A stretch of DNA of 64,000 bases from Anaerolineae bacterium (GCA_017303735.1 JAFLCF010000001.1:16894-80893); one strand, 5' to 3'; shown: positions 18,932 to 26,803, numbered from the stretch's first letter. The notes: generated by a model not told the origin, from the letters alone. Program-made: numbers and translations.

Positions 18932-19720
18932 ATGAGCGCAATCATACTTGACGGATCGATGGTGCATTACGAAGCGTTGGGACGCGGGCGTCCCATCATC
19001 TTCCTGCACGGCTGGGTCGGCTCATGGCGTTATTGGATCAACGCCATGCAGGTCGCATCCACATCGTTCCGCGCCTATGCCATTGATCTCTTCGGCTTTG
19101 GCGATACCGTCCGCGACCCGAGCAGCTACTCGATCGAAAAACAGGCACAGTTGCTTGACCGCTTCCTCAACGAAATGGGCATTGGAAAAGTTGCGCTGGT
19201 TGGGCACGATCTTGGTGCCATGGTTGCCTTCCAATATCTTAAGAAGAAATACGAAAGCGTAGACCGCATGATGGCGATCAGCGCCCCGTTGGATTATCAA
19301 TTGCTTGCCCCTCGCATGCGGACAGCCCCCGCCACCGAACTAGCCGAATGGTTGACCGCACGCCAGCCCGACGCCATGACCGCCCTTTCAGACGCCTCCA
19401 AAGTGGACCCGGCAGCTGTTGCCGCCTCGATGAGCAGTTTACAAACCGACAATATTTTCCCGCAGGTCCGTAATTTTGGAGTTCCCTGTCTGTTCGTATA
19501 CGGAGCGAACGATCAGGCATTTTCCACCGTCCCATCGCAGGAATCCAATAACTTGCCGATGCATATGCATCAGATCAATCTGGAAGGTTCCGGGCATTTC
19601 CCCATGCTTGATAATGTCTCCCAGTTCAACCGTCTGCTGGTCGACTTCCTCGCGCTGGACTCAGGGGTTAGCCCAAGCGAGCTGCAAATGAAAGAAGAGT
19701 GGAAGCGTCGAGTCCGCTAA
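18932..19720 (+). CDS. Alpha/beta hydrolase with Asp nucleophile
   Basis: A 262-residue paralogue of the hydrolase at 6273. Motifs sit at the same residue numbers: HGW at 26-28, nucleophile elbow GHDLGA with Asp93 in place of Ser93, candidate acid Asp194 (GANDQ) and His222 (SGHFP). An Asp nucleophile is typical of epoxide hydrolases and haloalkane or fluoroacetate dehalogenases, which form an alkyl-enzyme ester. The two paralogues therefore probably differ in chemistry. It is the last gene of the signalling block, followed by tandem terminators. Substrate unknown. Confidence 0.87.
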   Translation: MSAIILDGSMVHYEALGRGRPIIFLHGWVGSWRYWINAMQVASTSFRAYAIDLFGFGDTVRDPSSYSIEKQAQLLDRFLNEMGIGKVALVGHDLGAMVAFQYLKKKYESVDRMMAISAPLDYQLLAPRMRTAPATELAEWLTARQPDAMTALSDASKVDPAAVAASMSSLQTDNIFPQVRNFGVPCLFVYGANDQAFSTVPSQESNNLPMHMHQINLEGSGHFPMLDNVSQFNRLLVDFLALDSGVSPSELQMKEEWKRRVR

Positions 19721-19722
19721 CG

Positions 19723-19754
19723 TACCGCAAGATTTTTCTTGCGGTATTTTTTTT
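19723..19754 (+). terminator. Rho-independent terminator of the signalling block
   Basis: Perfect 10-bp stem (19723-19732 with 19737-19746) with a T-run through 19754, directly after the hydrolase stop. Confidence 0.9.
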
Positions 19755-19774
19755 CTGTATTCAGAAATGCTCAG

Positions 19775-19800
19775 TCGCCGTCACTGGCGGCGAATTTTTT
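19775..19800 (+). terminator. Second, weaker terminator
   Basis: Hairpin 19775-19780 with 19788-19793 (TCGCCG/CGGCGA) followed by six T at 19795-19800. It lies between the first terminator and the thiamine-locus promoter and may insulate the latter. Confidence 0.6.
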
Positions 19801-19802
19801 AC

Positions 19803-19831
19803 TTGACTCTTTGTTCCCATAGCCCTATACT
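19803..19831 (+). promoter_or_regulatory. Sigma-70 promoter of the thiamine locus
   Basis: TTGACT (19803-19808), a 17-nt spacer and TATACT (19826-19831). Transcription would begin near 19838, right at the 5' edge of the TPP aptamer. Confidence 0.75.
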
Positions 19832-19839
19832 CCAGCCAC

Positions 19840-19935
19840 AACTGAACGGGGAGTCCCGCCCGACGGGACTGAGAGGAGCGTGAACGCGCTCGACCCGCAT
19901 TACCTGATCTGGTTAATACCAGCGGAGGGATCTCT
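19840..19935 (+). promoter_or_regulatory. TPP (THI-box) riboswitch aptamer
   Basis: The conserved THI-box elements occur in order. GGGG at 19848-19851 leads into the P3 stem (GTCCCG/CGGGAC around 19853-19868). CTGAGAGG lies at about 19869-19876. GACCC lies at 19892-19896. ACCTGATCTGGTTAATACC at 19902-19920 is followed by AGCGGAGGGA at 19921-19930. It binds thiamine pyrophosphate and, through the terminator at 19950, should shut off thiN and the downstream transport genes when TPP is plentiful. Confidence 0.95.
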
Positions 19936-19949
19936 TCTTTTGCCTGTCA

Positions 19950-19982
19950 ACATCCTCCGCTGCCGAGGATGTTTTTGTTTTT
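19950..19982 (+). terminator. Riboswitch expression-platform terminator
   Basis: An 8-bp stem (19950-19957 with 19965-19972) followed by a T-rich run to 19983. Bases 19954-19961 are exactly complementary to aptamer bases 19921-19928. Pairing of those two segments would form an antiterminator when TPP is absent. Confidence 0.85.
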
Positions 19983-20048
19983 TAATTCCGTCATTGCGAG
20001 GGCGTTCTTGTTTTTCGCCCGAAGCAATCTCACCTTTTATGGAAGAAT

Positions 20049-20684
20049 ATGTCTCGCATCATCATCTTTGCCAACGGCGACCTGCCCAATCTCGAAAAAG
20101 CCCGCCAACTCATCCGCCCCGATGACTTCATCCTCTGCGCGGACGGTGGCACACGCCACGCCCTCGAATTGGGACTCGTTCCCAACGTCATAGTCGGCGA
20201 TATGGATTCATTGCCAGAGAACTTCCAGGTCTCCGATTTTAGCGGTGAATTTATCCTTTTCCCCAAAGACAAGAACGAAACCGACCTGGAGCTTGCCATT
20301 GACCATGCTCTTTCCCTGAAACCCGACCAAATCCTCATCCTCGCCGCCCTCGGCGGTCGCATGGACCAAACCCTCGCCAACATCGCCCTGCTTTCCAACC
20401 TTCAACTTGCAACCTTCAACATCAAACTCATCGATGGCGTGGAAGAAATTTTCTTTTGCAGAGACCAAGTCCAAGTCGAAGGAAGAAGCGGAGACATCGT
20501 CTCGCTCATCCCTTGGCAGGGCGAAGTCACCGGCGTATTCACCGAAAACCTGCGCTGGCATCTTCATCACGAAACGCTTTACCCCGATAAAACCCGCGGC
20601 ATCAGCAACGAAATGACCGCTGAGATCGCCACGGTTTCAATTACGAGCGGATTGCTGCTCATCACACACATTACTGGTAACTGA
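20049..20684 (+). CDS. thiN: Thiamine pyrophosphokinase
   Basis: A 211-residue kinase that converts thiamine and ATP to thiamine pyrophosphate. Family motifs are CADGGTRHA (30-38), VGDMDS (49-54), KDKNETDLELA (73-83, substrate and metal ligands) and GGRMDQTLAN (102-111). It is the first gene behind the TPP riboswitch, as expected for salvage of imported thiamine by the ThiBPQ transporter encoded next. Two heptanucleotide arrays touch the gene. One at 20393-20427 encodes the NLQLATFN region. The other at 20670-20697 runs across the stop codon. Confidence 0.93.
   Translation: MSRIIIFANGDLPNLEKARQLIRPDDFILCADGGTRHALELGLVPNVIVGDMDSLPENFQVSDFSGEFILFPKDKNETDLELAIDHALSLKPDQILILAALGGRMDQTLANIALLSNLQLATFNIKLIDGVEEIFFCRDQVQVEGRSGDIVSLIPWQGEVTGVFTENLRWHLHHETLYPDKTRGISNEMTAEIATVSITSGLLLITHITGN
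20393..20427 (+). repeat. Heptanucleotide array (CTTCAAC family) in thiN
   Basis: Five consecutive 7-nt units: TTCCAAC, CTTCAAC, TTGCAAC, CTTCAAC, ATCAAAC, inside the thiN coding region. Confidence 0.6.
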
Positions 20685-20697
20685 TCACTGGTTACTA
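20670..20697 (+). repeat. Heptanucleotide array (GTAACTG family)
   Basis: Units ATTACTG, GTAACTG, ATCACTG, GTTACTA across the thiN stop codon, with period exactly 7. Confidence 0.65.
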
Positions 20698-20715
20698 CAT
20701 TGAAAAGGAATACCC

Positions 20716-21750
20716 ATGAAAAAAACTCTTTCCACCCTCTTTCTTCTTTCCTCTTTTCTCATCGCATCCTGCGCTCCCAAAGGACCAACCACCCTCACCA
20801 TCATGACCCACGACTCCTTCGCCATCGCCGAGGATGTCATCACCGCCTTTGAAACCGCCAACAATGTCGACGTTGTTTTTCTCGCCAGCGGTGACACGGG
20901 CACGATGCTCAACAAAGCCGTTCTCGCCAAAGATGCCCCGCTGGCGGACGTGATGTTCGGCGTGGATAATACCTTCCTCTCCCGCGCCCTCGAAGCGGAC
21001 ATCTTCGATGCCTATCAATCGCCCGTGCTGAGTGACATTCCTGCCGAGTTCGTGTTGGATTCCTCCTTCCGCGCCCTGCCCGTGGATTATGGTGATGTCT
21101 GCATCAATTACGATAAAAAATATTTTGCCGAAAATAATGTAGCTGTGCCTGCTTCGTTTGAAGATTTGACAAAGCCCGAATACAACGGCTTGCTGGTGGT
21201 GGAGAATCCCGCCACCTCTTCACCGGGCTTGGCGTTCATGCTCGCCACCCGCGCTTATTTTGGTGACGACTTCCTCGTTTACTGGCAGAGCCTCAAAGAC
21301 AATGGGGTCGTAGTGGTGGATAGTTGGGAAACTGCCTACTACACCAACTTCTCTGCCTCCTCCGGGCAGGGACCGCAGTCGATGGTCGTCTCCTACGCCT
21401 CCAGCCCCGCCGCGGAAGTCTTCTTCGCCGCCGAATCGTTGACCGAATCTCCGACTGCATCCATCGTCGCTTCGGGCATGTGCTTCCGCCAGATCGAATT
21501 TGTCGGCATCCTAAAGAACGGACAGAACCGCGACCTCGCCGAAAAATTTATAGACTTTATGTTGAGCAAACAATTCCAAGAGGATATGCCACTCAATATG
21601 TTCGTCTATCCTGTAAATCAGTCCGCGCAACTGCCGGAGGTTTTCACGCAACATGCCCAAGTCGCAAGCCTGCCCGCTGCCATAACCTATGAAGACATCG
21701 CCGACAACCGCGACACATGGATCGAAGCGTGGACTGAGGTGATGAAATAG
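20716..21750 (+). CDS. thiB: Thiamine ABC transporter substrate-binding lipoprotein
   Basis: A 344-residue periplasmic-type binding protein of the ThiB/iron(III)-binding family. The N-terminus is a lipoprotein signal (LIASC, Cys19) after a basic MKK start. Typical features follow: LTIMTHDSFAI near residue 28, DVVFLASGDTG, APLADVMFGVDNTFL (about 74-88), LPVDYGDVCINYDK (about 117-130) and a C-terminal SKQFQEDMP segment. Placement between thiN and thiP-thiQ under a TPP riboswitch supports thiamine or TPP as ligand. The ribosome-binding site AAAGG lies before the ATG. The signal-peptide codons 20737-20764 are themselves a pyrimidine-rich heptad series. Confidence 0.92.
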   Translation: MKKTLSTLFLLSSFLIASCAPKGPTTLTIMTHDSFAIAEDVITAFETANNVDVVFLASGDTGTMLNKAVLAKDAPLADVMFGVDNTFLSRALEADIFDAYQSPVLSDIPAEFVLDSSFRALPVDYGDVCINYDKKYFAENNVAVPASFEDLTKPEYNGLLVVENPATSSPGLAFMLATRAYFGDDFLVYWQSLKDNGVVVVDSWETAYYTNFSASSGQGPQSMVVSYASSPAAEVFFAAESLTESPTASIVASGMCFRQIEFVGILKNGQNRDLAEKFIDFMLSKQFQEDMPLNMFVYPVNQSAQLPEVFTQHAQVASLPAAITYEDIADNRDTWIEAWTEVMK

Positions 21751-21818
21751 GTGTACAAGTGGACAGGTATAATGCTTTCAATAACAAATCGCGCTTTCCA
21801 ACATTCAGGGAGTTCTTC

Positions 21819-22706
21819 ATGAAAAAAAATGTCTTCATCATCCTTGTTGCTTCATTACTTTCCGCTTGCCTGTCCACACCCTCGCAGTTGACAGTTACTC
21901 CCGAAGCGACCTCTACTCTGCCGCCAACTCCCATTCCAACACCGACTTTACATCCTGATTTCATTGCTTTGCAAGAATCAATCATTGCTTCTGGCACACG
22001 CTTTTCTTTGCAAGCGGACGGACACATCTACGACGGTGAGACCCCTATTCCCGGCTTGACCGTCGCCTCGAACGGCACAATAACCCTAGTCGTAAATGGC
22101 GAGACCACCACCCTCGCCCCCGCCGACGTGGACTTTGACGATGAAAATGGAATAACAATAGACGGCTACTCCCAAGACCCCGAAAACGGCTCCTGGGGCG
22201 AAGCGGTTAATCCTGCTATGACAGAAATAATTGACTTACTTGGACAGTATCAGATCGACCCAGAGACATATACGATAACCGAAGACGAAGATGGGGTAGT
22301 GAGTGTGACTATGAAAGTAGTAGAATCGGGCGAAGAATCAGAAAAAATTGTCATGAGAAGTAGTGAATTTGGTATCCAACATGATTTAGAATTTGCAGTG
22401 GATGGGATTGCCGCAAATAGCTGTGAATCAAAACCTGAATTTCAGCCTAGAACAAGTACTGGACGTGTTCCTTTTGAAATTTCGAAAAAATTACTCGAAT
22501 ATATTCGTGTAATAAGAGATGAATTAGGATATTATGGTGGCACAAATTTTTTCACGAACGTTTTGATTGATAGAAAAAAGGTATGTTGGGGTCACATAGG
22601 GGATGGCTACAATCTTTTATACAGAGATGAAAATGGGGTAGCACGGCTCATTAAGCTGATCCCGGTGAGTGAGGAAGAGGCATGGGCTTTTGCTACTGAT
22701 AGGTAG
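21819..22706 (+). CDS. Lipoprotein of unknown function inside the thiamine locus
   Basis: A 295-residue lipoprotein. The start at 21819 is chosen because it gives a classic signal MKKNVFIILVASLLSAC (Cys17) and has CAGGGA upstream. The longer frame from 21759 has no signal peptide. After a Thr/Pro linker (about residues 28-50) comes a region with short repeats of the LxxDGHIYDGETPIPGLTV and GTITLVVNGETT type, then an AT-richer C-terminal half with no recognised domain. It has its own likely -10 (TATAAT 21768-21773). It separates thiB from thiP, is more AT-rich than both, and is probably a later insertion. A link to thiamine uptake is not indicated by its sequence. Confidence 0.75.
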   Translation: MKKNVFIILVASLLSACLSTPSQLTVTPEATSTLPPTPIPTPTLHPDFIALQESIIASGTRFSLQADGHIYDGETPIPGLTVASNGTITLVVNGETTTLAPADVDFDDENGITIDGYSQDPENGSWGEAVNPAMTEIIDLLGQYQIDPETYTITEDEDGVVSVTMKVVESGEESEKIVMRSSEFGIQHDLEFAVDGIAANSCESKPEFQPRTSTGRVPFEISKKLLEYIRVIRDELGYYGGTNFFTNVLIDRKKVCWGHIGDGYNLLYRDENGVARLIKLIPVSEEEAWAFATDR

Positions 22707-22857
22707 AGTTAATAACTATCCCAGTTTGTAAAAGTGTGTAGATATGCTACCATCGAGTTATGAGTAGGGGAACTTGTTGTTGATAGATCCGAAAGAGACT
22801 TGCTTTATAGTGATAAGTAGTGTGTCAACGGTTTAACTGCTTTTGTAAATAAATGTC

Positions 22858-24501
22858 ATGATTTTCAAAAAAAATTACAACCCATCCTCATACCGCCTTT
22901 TACTTTGGCTGCCTGTCATACTCTTTCTTCTTTCCTTTTTCTTCTTCCCATTCTTCAAAATCCTAGCCCTCACCTTCAACCTCGAAACCCTTACCAACCC
23001 CAACAACTTACGCATCACGTATCACGCATTACTCTTCACCTTCTACCAAGCCATCCTATCCACCCTCCTCACCTTCGCCCTCGGACTCCCCGCCGCCATC
23101 CTCTTTGCCAAGTTCAACTTCCCCGGCAAATCCCTGCTGCGTGCGCTGACCGCTGTCCCTTTCATGCTGCCTACTGTTGTTGTCGCTGCTGCATTCAATT
23201 CAATTTTTTCTCCTCGCGGACTCTTTTCTTTCTTCTTTCCTCTTTCATCCTTCATCCTTATCCTCGTAGCGCATACGTTTTACAACACCTCCATCGTCAT
23301 CCGCATCGTCGGCAACGCCATTTCACGGCTTGACCCAAAACTCGAAGCCTCTGCCCGTGTCCTCGGCGCGGATACCTTCCATGTCTGGAAAGACATAATC
23401 CTCCCAATTCTCCGCCCTTCTCTCCTCGCCGCTGCCCTACTCGTCTTCATGTTTGACTTCACCAGTTTTGGCGTCATCCTCCTGCTTGGCGGATCACAAT
23501 TCGCCACCCTTGAAGTGGAAATCTACATCCGCGCCCTGCAACTTCCCAACCTCAACCTCGCCGCGTTATTATCCGTTATCCAGCTCATCTTCACCCTGAT
23601 CTTTTCCATTCTTTACTCACGAACCATCAACCAAGTTCAAACCCAAACCGCCCCACGCTTTTCTACATCCCGCCCTCCTAAAACTCTACCCGAACGTATC
23701 TTCGTCATCGTTCTTTCCTCATTACTTGTTACTTATTTCTTATTACCTCTTGCCTCCCTCCCCATCCGCTCCCTCACCCGCCTCGAAGCCGACCGTGGAC
23801 AACGCGGCAATGTCCAATACGGTTTCACCACTGACTACTACGAAGAACTCTTCATCAACCGACGCGGCTCGTTGTTCTACGTCCCGCCGGTACAAGCCGC
23901 TCTCAACTCGTTGGGCTTTGCGGGCGTTACCGTCATCCTTTCGCTTGCTCTCGGCTATCCCGCCGCGTATGCTCTTGCCAAACCGACTCGTCTTGAAAAA
24001 ATTCTCGACCCCTTCCTCATGCTGCCACTCGGTGCCTCCGCCGTGATGATGGGGCTTGGCTTCATCCTTTCCTTTGGTCGCCTCATCGCATCGCCATTCT
24101 TCATTCCCATTGCGCACACGCTCATCGCTTTGCCTTTCGTCATTCGCACACTGCAACCAGCGCTCGCCTCCATCCCCGAAAGACTGCGTCAAGCCGCATC
24201 TACTCTCGGCGCGTCACCCCTGCGCGTTTGGCAAACCGTCGACTTTCCCATCCTCTCACGCGCCACACTCAGCGCCGCCACCTTCGCCTTCACCGTCTCG
24301 CTCGGCGAGTTCGGCGCAACCCTGCTCATCACTCGCCCCGAATATCCCACCATCCCCATCGCCATCTCGCGCTTCCTCTCGCAGCCCGGCGGTCTCAACT
24401 ACGGTCAAGCCATGGCAATGGCAACCGTCCTCATGCTGCTCACCACGCTCAGCATTTTGCTCATCGAAAAATTGCGTTTCAACAACCCCGGAGAACTCTA
24501 A
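22858..24501 (+). CDS. thiP: Thiamine ABC transporter permease (fused two-domain)
   Basis: A 547-residue inner-membrane permease with about twelve TM segments and two BPD_transp_1 domains fused in one chain, as usual for ThiP and FbpB-like proteins. The two EAA loops are EASARVLGADTFHVWKDIIL (about 163-182) and RQAASTLGASPLRVWQTVDF (about 443-462), which contact ThiQ. It is preceded by 151 nt of AT-rich spacer without a hairpin, and its stop overlaps the thiQ start by 1 nt. Three heptanucleotide arrays lie inside it (23010-23037, 23229-23263, 23718-23745), all in periplasmic-loop or TM codons. Confidence 0.92.
   Translation: MIFKKNYNPSSYRLLLWLPVILFLLSFFFFPFFKILALTFNLETLTNPNNLRITYHALLFTFYQAILSTLLTFALGLPAAILFAKFNFPGKSLLRALTAVPFMLPTVVVAAAFNSIFSPRGLFSFFFPLSSFILILVAHTFYNTSIVIRIVGNAISRLDPKLEASARVLGADTFHVWKDIILPILRPSLLAAALLVFMFDFTSFGVILLLGGSQFATLEVEIYIRALQLPNLNLAALLSVIQLIFTLIFSILYSRTINQVQTQTAPRFSTSRPPKTLPERIFVIVLSSLLVTYFLLPLASLPIRSLTRLEADRGQRGNVQYGFTTDYYEELFINRRGSLFYVPPVQAALNSLGFAGVTVILSLALGYPAAYALAKPTRLEKILDPFLMLPLGASAVMMGLGFILSFGRLIASPFFIPIAHTLIALPFVIRTLQPALASIPERLRQAASTLGASPLRVWQTVDFPILSRATLSAATFAFTVSLGEFGATLLITRPEYPTIPIAISRFLSQPGGLNYGQAMAMATVLMLLTTLSILLIEKLRFNNPGEL
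23010..23037 (+). repeat. Heptanucleotide array (ACGTATC family) in thiP
   Basis: Units ACGCATC, ACGTATC, ACGCATT, ACTCTTC. The reverse complement matches the array at 40326-40353 (ACGTGAT family). Confidence 0.6.
23229..23263 (+). repeat. Heptanucleotide array (CTTCATC family) in thiP
   Basis: Units TTTCTTC, TTTCCTC, TTTCATC, CTTCATC, CTTATCC. The reverse complement matches the array at 39744-39778. Confidence 0.6.
23718..23745 (+). repeat. Heptanucleotide array (CTTGTTA family) in thiP
   Basis: Units CTCATTA, CTTGTTA, CTTATTT, CTTATTA, related to the arrays at 28868-28888 and 62623-62699. Confidence 0.55.
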
Positions 24502-25484
24502 TGCTCGAACTTCGCAACATCGTCAAATCCTACGAAGGCAAACCCCTGCTCACTGACATCTCCTTCACCGTCGCCGAAGGCGAGACTGTCTGCTTGCTTG
24601 GGGCATCGGGCAGCGGCAAAAGCACCATTTTGAGGATGATCGCTGGATTGGATTTTCCCGACCGTGGAGCGATTCTGCTAAACAACCTTGACCTCGCCGG
24701 TACACCGCCTCACCTCCGCGACTTTGGCTTGGTCTTCCAAGACTATGGGCTTTTTCCTCACCTGAACGTTTTTGACAACATCGCTTTCGGTTTGCGAATG
24801 CGTAACGCATCTGCGGAAGAAATCAAGCAGCGCGTCTCTACCTTGCTGGAGCAGGTCAACCTCTCCGGCTTTGACTCTCGCCAAGTGACCGACCTCTCCG
24901 GCGGCGAACAGCAACGCGTAGCACTCGCACGTGCGCTTGCGCCACGTCCGCGTTTGCTGATGTTCGACGAACCTCTCGGTGCATTAGACCGCTCGCTCAA
25001 AGAAGACTTGCTCAATGAAATTCGCGGCATCTTGCACCAGACAAAAATCCCCGCCATCTACGTCACGCACGATCAAGAAGAAGCCTTCACCATCGCAGAC
25101 CGCATCCTCGTCTTGCACGATGGGACGATAATCCGCGATGGAACGCCAAGTGAAATTTGGAAAGACCCACAGTCCGCGTTTGTGGCGAAGCTGCTTGGGA
25201 TCGGGAATGTGATCGATGGGGAAGTGGTAGCGGAAAATAAAGTTAATACATCATTCGGCATTTTTGATTTAGATTGTGCAAAGCGGATTGGAGAGAAACT
25301 TAAATTGCTCATTACTGCTGGGGAAGGAAGAGGAGAGGAGATCCAACTCACAGTGGAAGACGTTCTCTTTAAGCAGGACCAGTTCCAAGTCAAAGCAAGA
25401 GGCGGAATTACTATCCACATGAAAGACGCACCGCACATTGGAGATGTCATCACGGTGCAGGTTCAGGTAAAATGCCTGTCATGA
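24501..25484 (+). CDS. thiQ: Thiamine ABC transporter ATP-binding protein
   Basis: A 327-residue ABC ATPase that energises ThiP. Walker A is GASGSGKST (about 34-42), the Q-loop is FQDYGLFPH, the signature is LSGGEQQRV (about 132-140), Walker B is RLLMFDEP followed by LGALD, and the switch is THDQEEA. A C-terminal domain of about 90 residues (TOBE-like) follows, as in longer family members. The start is ATG 24501, sharing its first base with the thiP stop. A longer upstream frame exists but is a reading of thiP in another phase. The end overlaps the DUF402 gene start. Confidence 0.92.
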   Translation: MLELRNIVKSYEGKPLLTDISFTVAEGETVCLLGASGSGKSTILRMIAGLDFPDRGAILLNNLDLAGTPPHLRDFGLVFQDYGLFPHLNVFDNIAFGLRMRNASAEEIKQRVSTLLEQVNLSGFDSRQVTDLSGGEQQRVALARALAPRPRLLMFDEPLGALDRSLKEDLLNEIRGILHQTKIPAIYVTHDQEEAFTIADRILVLHDGTIIRDGTPSEIWKDPQSAFVAKLLGIGNVIDGEVVAENKVNTSFGIFDLDCAKRIGEKLKLLITAGEGRGEEIQLTVEDVLFKQDQFQVKARGGITIHMKDAPHIGDVITVQVQVKCLS

Positions 25485-25930
25485 AAATCCTGAAAAAGAA
25501 TCTAGCCGATGAAGTGACCTGGCAATACGATAGCGAAGAGCTGCGCCGTGATGATAAATCAATTACAGTCGAAGCATTCTTCAATCGCGATGACATGCCT
25601 TTTCAAGAAATTGTCTTGAAGCGCAATGACCGTTTTGTGGAAACCTTCTACACCGATAAGTGGTACAACATCTTTGCGATCTACGACCGCGATGATGGTA
25701 TGTTGAAAGGCTGGTATTGCAACATCACCAAGCCTGCCGTTATAGAAGATGATTCGGTTTCGTATGTGGACCTGGCTTTAGATTTATGGGTTTCCCCCGA
25801 CGGCACGCGCAAAGTTTTGGATGAAGATGAGTTGGAAGAATTGAGACTGGATGAAGGGATGAAGCAAAAAGTCTTTGCAGGCTTGCACGAACTAGAACAG
25901 TATTTTGAATCAAAAAATCCTCCGCGCTAA
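25481..25930 (+). CDS. DUF402 family protein
   Basis: A 149-residue protein of the DUF402/FomD-like fold, whose characterised members hydrolyse nucleotides or nucleotidyl conjugates. Family landmarks are YTDKWYNIFAIYDRDDGMLKGWYCNI (about 58-83), the metal-binding acidic strand DLALDLWVSPDG (about 96-107) and DEDELEE. ATG 25481 overlaps the thiQ stop (ATGA). A second ATG at 25472 would add three residues. It is the last gene of the thiamine transcription unit; a terminator is built into its final codons. The substrate is unknown; a thiamine-related nucleotide is a guess from position only. Confidence 0.8.
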   Translation: MKILKKNLADEVTWQYDSEELRRDDKSITVEAFFNRDDMPFQEIVLKRNDRFVETFYTDKWYNIFAIYDRDDGMLKGWYCNITKPAVIEDDSVSYVDLALDLWVSPDGTRKVLDEDELEELRLDEGMKQKVFAGLHELEQYFESKNPPR

Positions 25931-25943
25931 CGGAGGATTTTTT
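25916..25943 (+). terminator. Terminator overlapping the DUF402 3' end
   Basis: A 9-bp stem (25916-25924 with 25931-25939) followed by a T-run to 25943. The stop codon lies in the loop, so the terminator shares sequence with the coding end. Confidence 0.85.
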
Positions 25944-25957
25944 GATTGCGATTTGGC

Positions 25958-26116
25958 TTAGCCCATGGCAGCCATGATCGTGTCGCCGAAGAACCAGCCG
26001 CCAGCAACAAGCGCACAGCAGCAGCAGAGCAGAACGGCCACCACAATACCAATGATCAATGGGGTGTTGTTCTTTTTCGGCTGTTCTTCCGAAGGGGTGA
26101 CGGGCATTTCATTCAT
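25958..26116 (-). CDS. 52-residue single-TM protein with four consecutive cysteines
   Basis: A short gene on the minus strand. AGGAGA precedes the ATG by 6 nt. The protein has a charged N-terminal stretch of 18 residues (MNEMPVTPSEEQPKKNNT), then one membrane helix (about 19-42) that contains CCCC at 31-34, and ends in DTIMAAMG. The clean ribosome-binding site and coherent membrane topology make it a real gene despite its size. It resembles the poorly known class of small bacterial membrane proteins. No family recognised. It shares its convergent neighbour's terminator region at 25916-25943. Confidence 0.72.
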   Translation of the reverse strand: MNEMPVTPSEEQPKKNNTPLIIGIVVAVLLCCCCALVAGGWFFGDTIMAAMG

Positions 26117-26158
26117 GATTTCTCTCCTTATTTGGATATTGAATAATAATTTCCAGCA

Positions 26159-26743
26159 TTATAAACGAGATTGAGCAGACTGGGACTTTTGTCTCCTGTT
26201 TGCCCACCACCAGATTAAGAGCGTTAACAAAATGATAACCAAAGCCCCTGCGATGATGGGCAGCACGATCGCCAGAATGGATGCCAGGGTTGCAAAAATA
26301 TCTTCAGCAATAGAGACCGGGATGTTGCCCGTACCGCCAGTGGCGGCTGTGACGGCTGGACGTACCGCCGCCGCTTTGACCGTATGCACGCTGCCCGCCA
26401 CGAGCAGACCGCACGCGAGCGCCAGCACTGGGTTGACGTCGGTGATGACGTTGGCACTGGCGGCGAAGGCGATGGCGCCTGCCACTGGGCGGATGACGGT
26501 TTGGATCAGGTCGTTAATGTGGTTGACGGCGGGGACTTTATCCGCGACCATTTCGATGATGACAAGCACGCCGAGCAGGATCAAGATCCATGGGTTGGCG
26601 AGCAGGTCGAAGGGTTGGGCAAGGTTGAGGGTGTTGGGGAAGTAGTGTGCAATGACTCCCACCACCAGCAAAGGGATGTAAGCGTTCAACCCGGCGCTGG
26701 CTGAAAGCCCAAAAGCAGTGAAAATTCCAAGTAGTAGTTCCAT
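26159..26743 (-). CDS. DUF4126 family membrane protein
   Basis: A 194-residue protein with about five hydrophobic segments. The opening GIFTAFGLSASAGLNAYIPLL and the segment ADKVPAVNHINDLIQTVIRPVAGAI (about 67-91) are hallmarks of DUF4126. The AxVTAATGG-type stretch around 130-138 is also typical. The C-terminus is a TM helix followed by a basic tail. Function unknown in the family. It lies 42 nt upstream (in gene direction) of the 52-residue gene and 60 nt after the DUF2085 gene, all on the minus strand, so the three may be co-transcribed. Confidence 0.82.
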   Translation of the reverse strand: MELLLGIFTAFGLSASAGLNAYIPLLVVGVIAHYFPNTLNLAQPFDLLANPWILILLGVLVIIEMVADKVPAVNHINDLIQTVIRPVAGAIAFAASANVITDVNPVLALACGLLVAGSVHTVKAAAVRPAVTAATGGTGNIPVSIAEDIFATLASILAIVLPIIAGALVIILLTLLIWWWANRRQKSQSAQSRL

Positions 26744-26803
26744 TTCTTTCTCCTTTTCAAAAATCGTTCAACATTATTATACGATTTTCGAGTTGTTTCG
26801 TTG

